NCBI GenBank assembly: GCA_946902985.2
Contig: OX336389.2
Coordinates: forward strand, 125,399,572 to 125,463,571
DNA: 64,000 nt
Direction: 5' to 3'
From: Meconema thalassinum
Lineage: Eukaryota > Arthropoda > Insecta > Orthoptera > Tettigoniidae
The translations under genes and the position numbers were made by a program. A model generated the notes under the pieces. It made no database searches. It had not been told where the DNA came from and saw only the letters and a program-made list of their open reading frames with translations. This document shows positions 1 to 11,035 of the stretch, piece after piece; the stretch's first letter is position 1, and each line of letters begins with the position of its first letter.

Positions 1-600
1 GAAATTTGGTTCAGATCGGGGAAACGGTGTAGATTTGTGCCAAAGGGCCTAAATGCAGGGAATGGAGTGGTCTGTCCGAAATTTTATGCAGACAGTGCAG
101 GTTTCCAAAGGGTAAGTATACAAATTTTGGTTCAGATCGGTGAAACGGTGTAGATTTGTGCTAAAGGGCATAAATTCAGGGACTGGAGTGGTCTGGCCGG
201 AATTTCATGTAAACAGTGTTACTCGCAGTGTTCCAAAGGGTAAGTATACACATTTTCGTTCAGATCGGTGAAACGGTGTGGATTTTTGTCAAAGGGCCTA
301 AATGCAGGGAATGGAGTGGTCTGTCCGAAATTTAAAGAGGACAGTGTTACCCGTAGTGTTCCAAAGGGTGTGTATACAAATTTTGGTTCAGATTGGTGAA
401 ACGGTGTAGATTTGTGCCAAAGGGCCTACAAGCAGGGAATGGAGTGGTCTGTCCGAAATTTCATGTAAACAGTGTGTTACTCGCAGGTTTCCAAAGGCTA
501 AGTATACACATTTGGTTCAGATCGGTGAAACGGTGTAGATTTGTGCCAAAGGGCCCAAATGCAGGGAATGGAGTGGTCTTTCCGAAATTTAACATAGCCT
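1..600. repeat. Tandem repeat, about 128-bp unit, five copies
   Basis: The anchor TTCAGATCGGTGAAACGGTG recurs at about 10, 131, 259, 387 and 516, a period of 121 to 129 bp. Each unit also carries AAAGGGCCTAAATGCAGGGA and a GTTCCAAAGGGTAAGTATAC segment. Copies differ by point changes and short indels. The array is cut by the window start, so its true length is unknown. Short reading frames across it are a by-product of the repeat. Confidence 0.93.
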
Positions 601-990
601 AAACTATTCCTCTTGTATCTGGCTATCATATAAAAAAAGAATTTTTCGAATCCGACTGGTAGTTTTCCAGAGATTAGCGCGTTTAAACACAAAAACACAC
701 AAACTCTTCAGCTTTATTATAGAAGTATAGATATAGATTGGGGAAAGTGTGGTTTATGAACATGCGAGATTTCTCGCACGGGTCCGCTAGTATTATAGGA
801 CACAGTCTACTGGCTAACAAGGTGTGTTAAAGAGTAAAAGATAATTATGAACAATACTTTTTCTCACCAATATTGGGGCTCTACGTTCAGACATCTGAGA
901 TGTAGCCAACAAGGTGTCCCTCCCACGAGTGGACAGGTACCATTTCTTGAGTGTTTCTGAATGTATTTTCAATTGTTTTGAGAGGCTTGA
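601..990. other. Unassigned stretch, possible old LINE tail
   Basis: No coding signal. The part around 660-740 (TTAGCGCGTTTAAACAC followed by a TATAGA-type run) resembles the 3' end of a retroposed element, but I cannot assign it to a family. Confidence 0.3.
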
Positions 991-994
991 ACAT

Positions 995-1090
995 CGTGGT
1001 TTTTAGCCCCATACTTGTGTGTGTGTGTAGAATTTCTGTGATAACCTGCGTCACTGTGGTGTCTGTAATATTGTAAGAGCATGAGAAGAG
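995..1090 (-). repeat. SINE family A, 3' fragment
   Basis: Matches the reverse complement of the 3' part of the full-length SINE at 36575-36991 (CATCGTGG, AGCCCCATACTTG, GTGATAACCTG blocks). The remaining parts of the SINE are absent here. Confidence 0.6.
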
Positions 1091-1129
1091 AATGTGAAGA
1101 TTTCGCAGGAGGCGGCCGTGAGAGACAGA

Positions 1130-1157
1130 GACACACAGACACAAACACAGACACAGA

Positions 1158-1190
<33 letters not shown>

Positions 1191-1193
1191 TCA
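1130..1193. repeat. Compound (AC)n(AG)n microsatellite
   Basis: Runs of ACAC and GACA pass into AGAGAG. It gives spurious Cys/Val-rich reading frames on the minus strand. Confidence 0.95.
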
Positions 1194-1680
1194 TTAAATG
1201 AAACAACAACAAGATATCAACTGGCTCTTGCTAATACATTTCTTCAGTTTACACAATAAGAATACCATGGACAGTCGCTTACACAAATGTTGAGTGTGAG
1301 CATTACAGTTCAATTTTCGGTCTAAATGAGTTTTTATTGTTGTTGGTGTTTCCTTTAGGGCAGGCTGTTCCAAATCCATGAGTTTGAGTATGCGTACACG
1401 CGAGTACTCAGCAGTGATGCTCGGAGTACGGTGGGAGAGGGACTGGGGATGATAGCCAATACGTCATTGTGTGAAGGTCATAACACAAGTCCATGCGCTT
1501 CCTGCCAGTCTTGATGTATCCACCGCGCGGTGACGGCAGCCCCCACAGCAGAGCTGTATTCCATGTTGCAAGTTTACTCACGCAAGGCAGTGAGTACTCC
1601 GCTGCTCACTGGCGAGCAGCTCGACTGGAACCGCCTGCTTTAGGGAGTTTTAAAACAACATGGTCATGCCGTCCTGTGTG
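1194..1680. other. No feature seen
   Basis: Unique-looking sequence without a credible reading frame, RNA gene or recognisable repeat. Two GAGTACTC-type motifs (about 1399 and 1588) are not enough to call an element. Confidence 0.4.
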
Positions 1681-1950
1681 GAATCTGTTTCATTACCTGT
1701 GTTATTGTGATGGCTGTTCTAATGTGTGTATTTACAACTGGGGCTAGGGTATTAGGCCTAGTAAGAGGTGGCCTTAACTCTGGTACCATCCCAGCATTCG
1801 TCTAGAGTAGACTTGGGGGAAACCACGGAAAATCACTTCTAGGATGGCTAAGTGGAAATCGAACCCTCCTCTTGTCAGTTCTGACTCACAAGGCTGAGTA
1901 AACCCCATTCCAGAGCTGGGAATTGATCTTGGGCCTCCATGGTGAGACAA
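1681..1950 (-). repeat. SINE family A, partial copy
   Basis: Reverse complement of the middle and 3' body of the SINE at 36575-36991. The shared blocks include the GGAAACCACGGAAAA segment and the ACCTGTGTTATTGTGATGG segment. The tRNA-like head is missing or too diverged to see. Confidence 0.75.
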
Positions 1951-1978
1951 AAACTGTCTAAATGAATTCCCAAAAGTT

Positions 1979-2182
1979 TTACTGAAGTGCTCTCATTGAT
2001 CTCCAATTGTTGCTATTGATGACTAGTTTATTCTCCTGCAACCATGTCAATGACTTCTCCAACATTTCTTCATTTTTATGGCATACACTAATCATAGCTC
2101 TATGAGCTGATATAGGAAATTTTTCATCAGCATAAAATACTGATTTGTCTAGCAGATTATGGGGAAGATTTTTAATATACAC
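1979..2182 (-). pseudogene. LINE reverse transcriptase fragment
   Basis: A 67-codon minus-strand frame reads like the palm segment of a non-LTR reverse transcriptase: SVFYADE, where YADD is expected, followed by helix residues EEMLEKSLTWLQENKLVINS typical of the stretch after the catalytic loop. The second catalytic Asp is replaced by Glu and nothing recognisable flanks the fragment. It is therefore a dead remnant. The CR1 or jockey side of the non-LTR families fits best, but the fragment is too short to place. Confidence 0.6.
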
Positions 2183-2389
2183 AACCTAGTGTTCCGAGTT
2201 TCTAGCTTGCTCACGACCCCGTGAATATGTGGAATGCAAATACACACTTAACGTCGAGCATGATACAATTGATGTAACGAAGAAACAACGACAAGCTCAA
2301 CACAAATACTCTCTTTCGGCAACGTGCATCCATCTTTCTAACATGGGAATCTGATTCTGTGTCTCGGTATGGTGTTGCTCAACCCTGTA

Positions 2390-3500
2390 CAGTGATGACA
2401 GATCGGACCCGTCATGGCATGCTGTCCACAACGCGGTTGAGGCTGTCCTGTTCGACCCTGTCCCACTCTTCGAGGTCGGCTAGGTTGCAACGTGGTTTCG
2501 ATCGTCGTCGCACTGCCTGTTTCAGCATATTCCAGGCTTGTTCAATGGAATTCATGTCCCGAGTCACCACAGACCAGTCCCTCCGATGGATGTGGTCCTC
2601 CCTGAGGAAGAGGTTCACAAGATTGGAGCGGTGAGGGCCCGCGTTGTCATCCTGTAGATCGAATCCATCGCCCAAGTGTTGTCGATAGGTTTGAACAATG
2701 GGCTAGAGGATACTGTCGGTATTGAGGACCAATCATATTGCTTTCTACAACGATGAGTTGTGTCTGACGTCCATGCATAATGCTGCACTAAAACATGACA
2801 GATCCTCCTCCGTACTGGGCATGTGGGATGGCATGCAGGACTCGTCTGGCATCACCTTGCTCTCTCCAAATCTACTATTATCCAGCGTCAGACACATTCG
2901 GCACTCGTCCGTGAAGAGGACCTGCCGCCATTCTGCCAGAGTCCATTCCAATTGCTCCCTTACCCATCTGTACCTGGCACCACGGTGTTGCAGGTGGTCA
3001 CCAAGGAACTCTTGAGGGTAGGTGGTCCCTAAGAAGATGATTTCTGATTGTCTGCATGTACGCAGCCCTACCAGTTGTCTGCGGGAAAGTAATAATAATA
3101 ATAATAATGTTATTGGTTTTACGTCCCTCTTAACTGGCTTTTAGAGACGGCGGGGTGCCGGAATTTTGCCCCGAAGGGGATCTTTAACGTGCCAGTAAAT
3201 CTACGGACACGGCTCCCTCGCATTTGAGCACCATCAAATGCCAGCTGACTGCGCGTGCGGGAAAGCATCATGCAGTTATGTTGCGGTGTCTTCCAGGTTC
3301 CTGTGAGCCCGGACACGCACGTATCGGTCGTTAGTAGCTGTTGTTGACCGAGGACGATCTTCAACACTTTCTGGCACACGATAGTGGCTGTATGTCCTGA
3401 CAACATTGCTATGATGTACACCAATCAGGCCGGCGATTGCCCTTGCGGAGAGGCATTGCTGACACAAAGTCACAATGCGCATACGGTCAAAAGTGGCAAT
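2390..3500 (-). pseudogene. Decayed Tc1-like transposase, split by a SINE
   Basis: Three minus-strand segments line up with the intact Tc1 transposase at 18563-19588. The N-terminal helix-turn-helix is at 3276-3482 (IVTLCQQCLSARAIAGLIGV, DRPRS). The first catalytic Asp region is at 2745-2951 (VLFTDECRMCL). The second Asp and Glu region is at 2412-2675 (LQDDNAGPHR, MNSIEQAWN, VVDSMP at the end). Frames change between segments, and a SINE B copy at 3087-3255 sits between the N-terminal part and the core. It cannot encode a working transposase. Terminal repeats were not found with confidence. Confidence 0.88.
3087..3255 (-). repeat. SINE family B, 5'-truncated copy in a dead Tc1
   Basis: Reverse complement of the body of the SINE at 26568-26785, including GGTTTTACGTCCCT, GGAATTTTGCCC and GATCTTTAACGTGCC blocks. 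The (TAA)n run at 3090-3108 is its 3' tail. The tRNA-like head is missing. It interrupts the Tc1-like pseudogene, so it is the younger insertion. Confidence 0.85.
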
Positions 3501-3988
3501 GACCTATCGAGGCATGTTTGCATACTGCACTGAACAGGAATGTGCTCGTCATGTTGTGTCTAAAGGAGACAGTAACAGCGCACTCTTCTGAGACCGCACA
3601 TATTCCATCCACATCCACTAACAGATGGGGACACAAGTCATTAACATGCAACAACTCGTCAAGCGAACATCCTACATGTTCCCCAAACTTACAGGTACCG
3701 CAAAACTCTTTTGAGGCAATGCTGAACTAGATCTATAACTCCATTGTATTTAATATTAGCAATTAGTATACAGTAACAAATGATTTATTAAGGTCCAAAA
3801 GTGTAATGTAAGTAATTAAGTGAGATTCAAAATTGGTTGTTATTATAACATTCACAAGAGATCCTACTATTAGCCCAACATCTTTTTTCTCTTATTGTTA
3901 CTTCGGAACAAATCGCTGTCCGAGCTTACTGTGAGAAATTCATACTTCGCATCAAATCACCATCCGAACTTCAAGAAAATCTACTACT
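3501..3988. other. No feature seen
   Basis: AT-rich sequence without a convincing reading frame. It may include the 5' remains of the Tc1-like pseudogene. Confidence 0.35.
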
Positions 3989-3989
3989 A

Positions 3990-4130
3990 CGCAGCGACTG
4001 ACTTCATCTCACTGCCGGCTGGATCGCAACACTCCTGGTTGCTTTAAACTGCCTGCCCATTCGACACTCACAGGCGTACAAGATATATGCATTAATTCAC
4101 CGCTAGTTGCAGCACCAAGGCACTGAGATT
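3990..4130 (+). repeat. Dispersed repeat G, copy 1
   Basis: Contains CTGCCGGCTGGATCGCAACA, a GGTTGCTTTAAACTGCC segment and GCAGCACCAAGGC. The same blocks occur in reverse complement at 9462-9605. The middle of the unit differs between the two copies. Confidence 0.7.
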
Positions 4131-4504
4131 GCCGCGGCTTTTTAAAGGGGAAGATACCTGAAACGAAGTATTGTTATGTTTGGAGGCTTAATATCGAGAT
4201 TGACGGACGTGAAAACATTACACCAAGTTAGTTCCTTTGTTACTCTAACATCTAAAAGTATTCAGACACATACTTACGGGCAAATTTTCAGTATAAAGGA
4301 AAGCAAAAATACATGTGGTGGAGGCGATTGTTTTTAAGGGGCGAAATGTCTAGCTCATTTTCCCGTAATTATGCAGACGATAATAAAAATATAACTACTT
4401 CTGACTTAAATCTAACTTACATACTTGGCGAGATGAAAAGAAAAGAATAAGGGCAATAAAAGACAGGGAAAAGAAATGCCTCCGGCCCCCGAAAAATGGG
4501 ATGA
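4131..4504. other. No feature seen
   Basis: AT-rich spacer with no supported gene. A short AAGGGGCGAAATG motif near 4338 may be a trace of repeat family E. Confidence 0.3.
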
Positions 4505-4625
4505 TGATTTATTTAGGGGCTTTGCGACATCGTGGTCATGTATCCCCATGTACTTGGGTGTGAGGTGAATTTGTCTGATAACCCGTCTTATTGTGATGGC
4601 TGTATTATACATTTTTACAGATTTT
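4505..4625 (-). repeat. SINE family A, 3' fragment
   Basis: Carries the SINE A 3' blocks in reverse complement: GGGGCTTTGCGACATCGTGG, CCCCATGTACTTGGGTGTG and TGATAACCCGTCTTATTGTG. It lies just beside the insertion site of the RTE-type LINE. Confidence 0.8.
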
Positions 4626-4652
4626 TTGGACAGATTGTTTATTTTTTTACTT

Positions 4653-7600
4653 ATTATTATTATTACATCATTGTTGCCCTTATGGACAGTGTTTGAACTT
4701 AAGTATCTCATGATGTCACAATTTTCACTTCTTTCCCTTCTTCTCTTCCCAAAATCTCTTCATCCTTTGACTGTGCTACTGTTTCCTTTGTTCCGTCCAC
4801 AATGTTCCTATCTTCTTCCTTTCACTTACTAAAAATTTGGCGTTCTTAATTTTGTTTCTGAATTTTTCTCTGTCTTCTATAATTTGCTTGTTGATCCCTA
4901 ATTGCTTTAAATCGTCTTCTATTTCATGATACCAATTTGTTTTCCTTTTTGAACTGTTTACTACATCAAAGATTTTCTTTGTAAGTCGTTTATTGTTCAT
5001 TCTCTGTATGTGCCCGTAGAAAGTTAGTCTGCGTTTTCTAATGATATCTGTGAGTCTGTCTGTGTGTTCATATAGCTCTTTGGTAGGTCTTTTCATCCAT
5101 ATCCCATCTCTGTGTACTGCTCCAAATATTTTTCTCAGAATTTTACGTTCAATTTTTTCTGTTTCTGTGATGCCAGATGCTCCAATTGTGGTCGTCTCTG
5201 ACGCATACAATGCTTCTGGTAATACAACTGTTTTGTAGTGTCTAAGTTTGGCCTGTCTTGATATGCTTTTCTTATTATAATGTGACCATGTAAGTTTGTA
5301 TGTTTTCTGGAGTTTTTCCGTTCGTTCTATGTTAGACATCTTCTTTGATCCTCCTATTTGTATATATTCTCCTAAGTACTTAAATTTTTCAACTCTTTGT
5401 ATGGATCCATATATGGTATGCATGGTTTGTACATTGTTGGTGTGTCGTTCCATGTATTGGGTCTTCTCATAAGATATCTGTAAACCTGTTTTAGCAGCTA
5501 TTTCATGTAATCGTTCCAGTGCTTCCTTTGCCTCCTGTCTGTTATTGCTGAGTAAGGCTACGTCATCTGCAAATGCCAGACATTTTATGATTGTTTTTGT
5601 TTCACGGGTTCTTCCTAGCTGTATTCCTTTAACTTGTTCCTCCCACTGCTTAACAATTTTGTCTAAGACCATGTTGAACAAGATTGGTGAGAGGCCGTCT
5701 CCTTGTTTGACACCTGTGCGTATATGAAAGGGTTCTGAAATTTCACCCATGAACTTAACTTTAGAGGTGGTGTCCGAGAGCGTTAGTTGTATAAGTGCCC
5801 TGTTTTTTTTTGTCAATGCCATATTCTTCCAGTACTGCAAATAGCGTTTGTCTATCAATGCTGTCGTATGCTTTTTTAAAGTCCACAAAGGTAACTACTG
5901 TGTTTTTTGTCTGTCTGACTTTCAGTAGTGTTCTCAAGTTCCAGATCTGTTCGATGCATGATCTCCCTTTTCTGAAGCCTGCCTGGTATTCTCCTATTTG
6001 TGGATCTGCTTGTGGTTCTAGTCTGTTCAATAACACTTTAGAGAATATTTTGTAAGCGACTGGCACTAGAGAAATCCCTCTGTAATTATTTGGATCTGAC
6101 TTATCACCCTTTTTATGTAATGGGTGGATCAATGCACATTTCCATTCCTCTGGCATTTTCTCTGTGATCCAAATGTCTGTGATGATCTTATGAATTGTTT
6201 TGGTGATGTTTTTATCTTGAAGCTTCCATACTTCAGCAATAATGCCATCTTCTCCTGCCGCTCTGTTATTTTTCATTTGTTGTATGATCTCCTCTATCTC
6301 CTCTATTGTAGGTGGAGTAGAATCGGGATTGGATGTGGTTTTTTGGAAGGTCAATTTCTCCGTGGTTTCTGTACAATTGAGAAGACTATTAAAGTATTGT
6401 TTGAGAATTGTACAGTTTTCTTTCGTGTTCGTTTCCAGGGACCCATCTGTTCTTCGAAAGCAGAGGCTAGGAGGCTGATAACCCCTAATATTTTCTTTGA
6501 ATATTCTGTAAAAATTTCTTGTGTTATTTCTCTTAAAATCTTCTTCAATTTCTTTTAGCCTGTTGTTGTCGTACGCTCGTTTTTCTCTTCTGATTTCCTT
6601 TGACGATTGTTTTTGAACTTCGTGAAATTCCTTCCATGTTTCGGATGTTCTGTTACTGCTGAACTTCATCCATGCCTGTGTTCTTCTCTCAGTGGCTTGA
6701 TCACAAATTACGTTCCACCACCTATGTTTTCGTTTTCTAGGAGATTGTGCCCAACGCATTGCCTTTTGAACTGTGGTCGCAAGATCTGTCCAAGTGTCTG
6801 TTGGATGCCTATTAATTTCTTCAATGATTTTGTCCCTGTTTATCTTCAAATATTCTGGATCAGGCTTCACTATTTTGTTTTTTGTTGTCTTTTTCTGTCT
6901 TGGGATTGGTCTAATCTTGACTTGTAACAAATAATGGTCAGACTCGAAGAACCCTTTACGCGTTCTAACATTTAAAATTTCCTGTGTATTTTTGTTAGAA
7001 ATGGCCACATGATCAATCTGGAATTCTCCCCATACGGTGTTGGGTGCTTTCCATGTTGTAAGTTTTCGTCTTGGCTTTTGAAATGGTGTCGACATAATTT
7101 TGAGGTTAAAATTTTGACAATATTTTATGAGGTGTTCCCCATTTTTGTTTGTGCGATAGTGTGCTGAATGAGGGCCTGTGATTTGTCTGTATTTTCTCTC
7201 CTTACCTAATTGCGCGTTAAAGTCTCCCATTAAAATGTTAACATGCCTTTCTGGTATATTGTTTGTTACTTCTTCCATGTCTTCCCAGAAGTCTTCAACT
7301 TCTTGTGGTTTCTTTCTATTATGCTCATTTGTAGGTGCATGTGGATTGATAATCGTGTAACCTTTATTACCTGATTTGAAGGCGAGTGTGGAGATCCTTT
7401 CTGATATGGAATTAAAGTCAATAATGTTATCCATGACTGATTTGTGTACTGCAAATCCTGTTCCAAACAATGATGGTGTACCTCTTCTGACAGCAGGTTT
7501 ACCTTTATAAATCCTATAATTTTCTGTGTTGAAATGATTTTCATCTTGAAAACGAGTCTCTTGAATCGCAAGAATTTTTATTTGAATTTTTTCTAACATG

Positions 7601-8101
7601 TCTGTGAGTTGCTTTAGTTTTCCAAGTTTGAAGAGAGTATTAACATTGAGAGTGCCAATGTAGTGTTTGTGTAGAGATTTTGAGAAGCTCCGATTCTTCT
7701 CCTCATGATGTTCCTGGTCCCCCAGAATCCGATGACCAGGAAAGTCCAGCACGGTGACTGGGGCCTGGGGTAGCGGATTTCTTTCCTTTTGTTCCATCAT
7801 GATTACTTCAAGTTGAAGGTGGTTGTGGCGATCTTAAAGAGAGATCACGATGATTGCTGACTTGATTGTTGAGATCAAGACAAATTTCACAGCCGCACCA
7901 ACTAGGTGAACAGACGCTGACCAATAATCGCTGGATACCAGAACAGACACTATTGGATTTTGTGTGTTTGGTCCGCGAGAGCTATTTTATTTCGCTCAAG
8001 TCCGCCGGCAAGCCGGTGAGGACCCCCCTATCCGCCACCTGGGACGCGCCACGTCGGAGTATCACCTCTCCGCCTGCTACGACAACGTAGTAGGTTCGTG
8101 G
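4653..8101 (-). mobile_element. Near full-length RTE-type LINE with 13-bp target duplication
   Basis: The element reads on the minus strand. It has a 5' leader (about 7801-8101), one endonuclease and reverse transcriptase reading frame interrupted by a single frameshift, a short 3' UTR and a (TAA)n tail at 4653-4668. The direct repeat TATTTTTTTACTT lies at 4640-4652 and again at 8102-8114, and I read it as the target-site duplication. A perfect duplication of this length and the single disruption point to a recent insertion. The target was the edge of the TTTA-type array. Confidence 0.9.
4776..7800 (-). pseudogene. RTE-type LINE polyprotein: APE endonuclease and reverse transcriptase, one frameshift
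   Basis: This is the protein that would nick DNA and prime reverse transcription of its own RNA. The first frame (7800 to 5761, 679 codons) starts with an AP-endonuclease-like domain: IQETRF near residue 100, MGDFNAQLG near 192 and SDHYLL near 290. It continues into reverse transcriptase, including NYRGISLVP and VDFKKAYDS. The frame then breaks at a run of nine T on the plus strand (5803-5811). The rest follows in another frame to 4776, with GVKQGDGLSP, LAFADDVALL and a C-terminal region with WYHEIEDDL. No other stop or shift is visible. The break sits in a homopolymer, so a one-base assembly or sequencing error is possible and the element could be intact. The RTE assignment rests on the single-ORF layout and motif spacing. 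Confidence 0.88.
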
Positions 8102-9250
8102 TATTTTTTTACTTATTTATTTATTTTCTTATTTCTTTACTTATTTGCTTATTTATTTATTTATTTATTTACGTATTTGTTTACTTATTTGTTTATTTAC
8201 TTACATGTTTATTTATTTAATTATGTAGTTTCTTATTTATTTGCTTATTTATTTATTTACTTATTTACTTACTTATTTGCTTATTTACTTACATATTTAT
8301 GTATTTCATTATTTATTTTCTTATTTATTTGTTTACTTATTTATTTACTTATTTATTTATTCACGTATATATTTACTTACTCATTTATTTACATATGTAT
8401 TTATTTAATTATTGATTTACTTATTTTTATTCACTTCTTTATTTACTTACGTATTTATCTATTTAATTATTAACTTATTTATTTTCTTATCTATTGATTT
8501 ACTTAATTATTTATTTACTTATTTGTTTATTTACTTACATATTTATTTACTTATTTACTTACACATTTATTTATTTAATTATTTATTTTCTTATTTATTT
8601 TTTACTTATTTTCTTATTTATTTGTTTAATTATTTATTTACTTATTTATTTGCTTATTCATTCACTTATTTATTTACATATTTATTTACTTATTTACTTA
8701 CACATTTATTTATTTAATTTTTTATTATTATTTATTTGTTTACTTATTTATTTAATTATTTATTTTCTTATTTATTTGTATACTTATTTATTTTCTTATT
8801 TATTCACGTATTTATTTACTTATTTACTTACACATTTATTTATTTAATTATTTTATTATTTATTTGTTTACTTATTTATTTAATTATTTATTTTCTTATT
8901 TATTTGTATACTTATTTATTTTCTTATTTATTCACGTATTTATTTACTTACACATTTATTTATTTAATTATTTATTTTCTTATTTATTTGTTTACTTATT
9001 TATTGCGTATTTATTCACTTATTTATTTACTTACATATTTCATATTTATTTACTTATTTACTTACACATTTATTTATTTAATTATTTATTTTCTTATTTA
9101 TTTGTTTACTTATTTATTGCGTATTTATTCACTTATTTATTTACTTACATATTTCTTAATTATTTATTTACTTACTTACATATTTATTGTCTCACGTATT
9201 TACTCAATCATTCATTCATGTACCGGTATGTATTTATTTATTTGTTTATT
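8102..9250. repeat. Large TTTA/CTTA-type simple-repeat array
   Basis: About 1.15 kb built almost only from ATTT, ACTT and ATTG four-base words, with higher-order repetition. The block from about 8736 to 8850 recurs with small changes at about 8864-8990 and beyond. The long Leu/Tyr/Ile/Phe-rich frames across it are products of the repeat, not membrane proteins. The array starts at the LINE target duplication. Confidence 0.96.
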
Positions 9251-9461
9251 TGCTTCCCCTGCGTCACCTTCTCTGGAAATTGCACGTAACCACATCCCAC
9301 GCAGTGAATTGTCCGATGGTATCTCATGAAATGAGATTCCCCGGTATTCTAACTTGCCCTATTCTGATTTACAAAAGGGCACGCAGCAGTACAGCATTAT
9401 AAAATCATTCAGAATACATTCCAAACACAACTGCTCCATTAACATCAATACAAAACTTATG

Positions 9462-9605
9462 TCTGCCACAGCGCCTTGGTGCTGCTTCCTAGCGCCTTTA
9501 TTTGGAAACGAGGTTGTACGCTCAAACCAATGCTGTAATCGTCGAATGGGCAGGCAGTTTAAAGCAACCAGGAGTGTTGCGATCCAGCCGGCAGTGCTTC
9601 GTCTA
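9462..9605 (-). repeat. Dispersed repeat G, copy 2 (inverted)
   Basis: Reverse complement of the repeat at 3990-4130, with a CAGTTTAAAGCAACCAGGAG block and GATCCAGCCGGCAGTG. The two copies face each other across the RTE LINE and the TTTA array. Confidence 0.7.
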
Positions 9606-11035
9606 CACCGGCGTGACGTCACGAACTCACCTGACTTCGTGGCCTTGGCCACAGATTACATACTACTACAGATAGCCGACAGCCATGCTAATTCTTGGCA
9701 CCTAAGACTTCAGCGCTGTCTGGTGTTTGGCCGTGGTACTAATTGACGTGTAGCACGGCCGTGCGGGTAGCCTACCCCACCCCTTCCCCTCGTTCCACTA
9801 AATATTCTCGTCCTAAATTCTCTATCCACTTCAATGTTCCGAAAATCACAATCTTCCCAATACTTATAGCACGTTTTTAAGTGAGGAGATAATCATATGA
9901 TCAACAAGAAATAAATCACAATCAAAATACCAATAACATTTTTTTTTAAATAATACCTAAGTGGGAAATTGTGAATTCCTGAACTCTGAAATGAACAATC
10001 ACAGCATTTAGGACATGTTAGTTAGTTATTGTTGTTTAAGGGGCGGAACTACGACGTCATCTGCCCCTATTTTAGGACATGACCTCATCAATAATTTACA
10101 TGTTTACATTTCTTTCAGTTGCAATTGGAGCATATTGCATTGGTGACAAGAATTAGGCTACTAAAAGGCCTGCAGCATATTACTACTCACCTTAAAAATA
10201 GGGTCCCTTCCAATTAACCACATTAGGCCTAATTAGGCCTATAACCAATCAGTTATTAGAATAAACTGCAAAGGAAAAGTACTGGGAAGGGAGAATATTC
10301 ATATCTTAAAATGCTTGATGCTGTTAACAATAACAGTAAAATGTTAAGAGAGAATGCTAAGTAAACAGGTGGTGTAACCAGATCACACTAAAATTGTTAG
10401 TGCACTTAGTGCCAAATTCATTGGGAGACTGAAATTTCAGAAAAATAATTGGATATTACAAAATGTCTATACAGTAGTTCATTTCATATTCCTTTTTAAA
10501 ATATATCCAGTTCACCAATTTTTACAGGGTGAAATACAGTAAGTAAATCAAAAAAATCATCGCACACTAATACAGTAAATTCTATGACATCCTGTGAAGG
10601 GGAAAGGAGAAATAGGACTTTCAATGAAAAACAAGAAAAACCTCAATACTGCTAGAAATCATCGTTTTATTTAAAAAGTTGTCAACGAAGAAAAATAACA
10701 GCGAGAGCCAAGATCACACTTAGCAAAAATACAGAAATCAAATCTGGTCCTCCTAAAAGTACGTGTTGAGGCATGTTCCTTTCTTCTTTCTTGCCAAGGC
10801 ATAACAGTAGGCTATAGCACAGGATAATGAACCTCTTCCCTCCTTTATGCCATGGCTAACACTGATGAACAGCAAATTCCTACAACACATGCAAGTTTGT
10901 ATGTTGAAGCAGTAAACTTAATAAAATATGTAATGCTTCAAATGGAGAACTTGAATTTGCTGATATGTGTATAGTTGCACCTACTATAACTACATTTTAA
11001 AAGAATCACTTATTGTAGAATCATTGTGTTGTTGA
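9606..11035. other. Unassigned AT-rich sequence with one short repeat E copy
   Basis: No gene is supported. At 10024-10080 there is a hairpin-like repeat (TTGTTTAAGGGGCGGAAC ... GTCATCTGCCCCTATTTTAGG) that also occurs at 11738-11792, 16705-16760 and 49130-49190. The rest looks like non-coding unique or old repeat sequence. Confidence 0.4.
10024..10080 (+). repeat. Repeat family E, short copy
   Basis: The core AAGGGGC ... GTCATCTGCCCCT can fold on itself. The window holds at least three relatives of it on both strands. Its parent element is unknown. Confidence 0.6.

Noticed and set aside
1..600. CRISPR-like array
   Set aside because: Whole 128-bp units repeat with no constant repeat and variable spacer split, and the window is eukaryotic.
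8102..9329. Long Leu/Tyr/Phe/Ile-rich reading frames resembling multi-pass membrane proteins
   Set aside because: They are translations of a TTTA/CTTA simple repeat. All three frames give similar hydrophobic strings.
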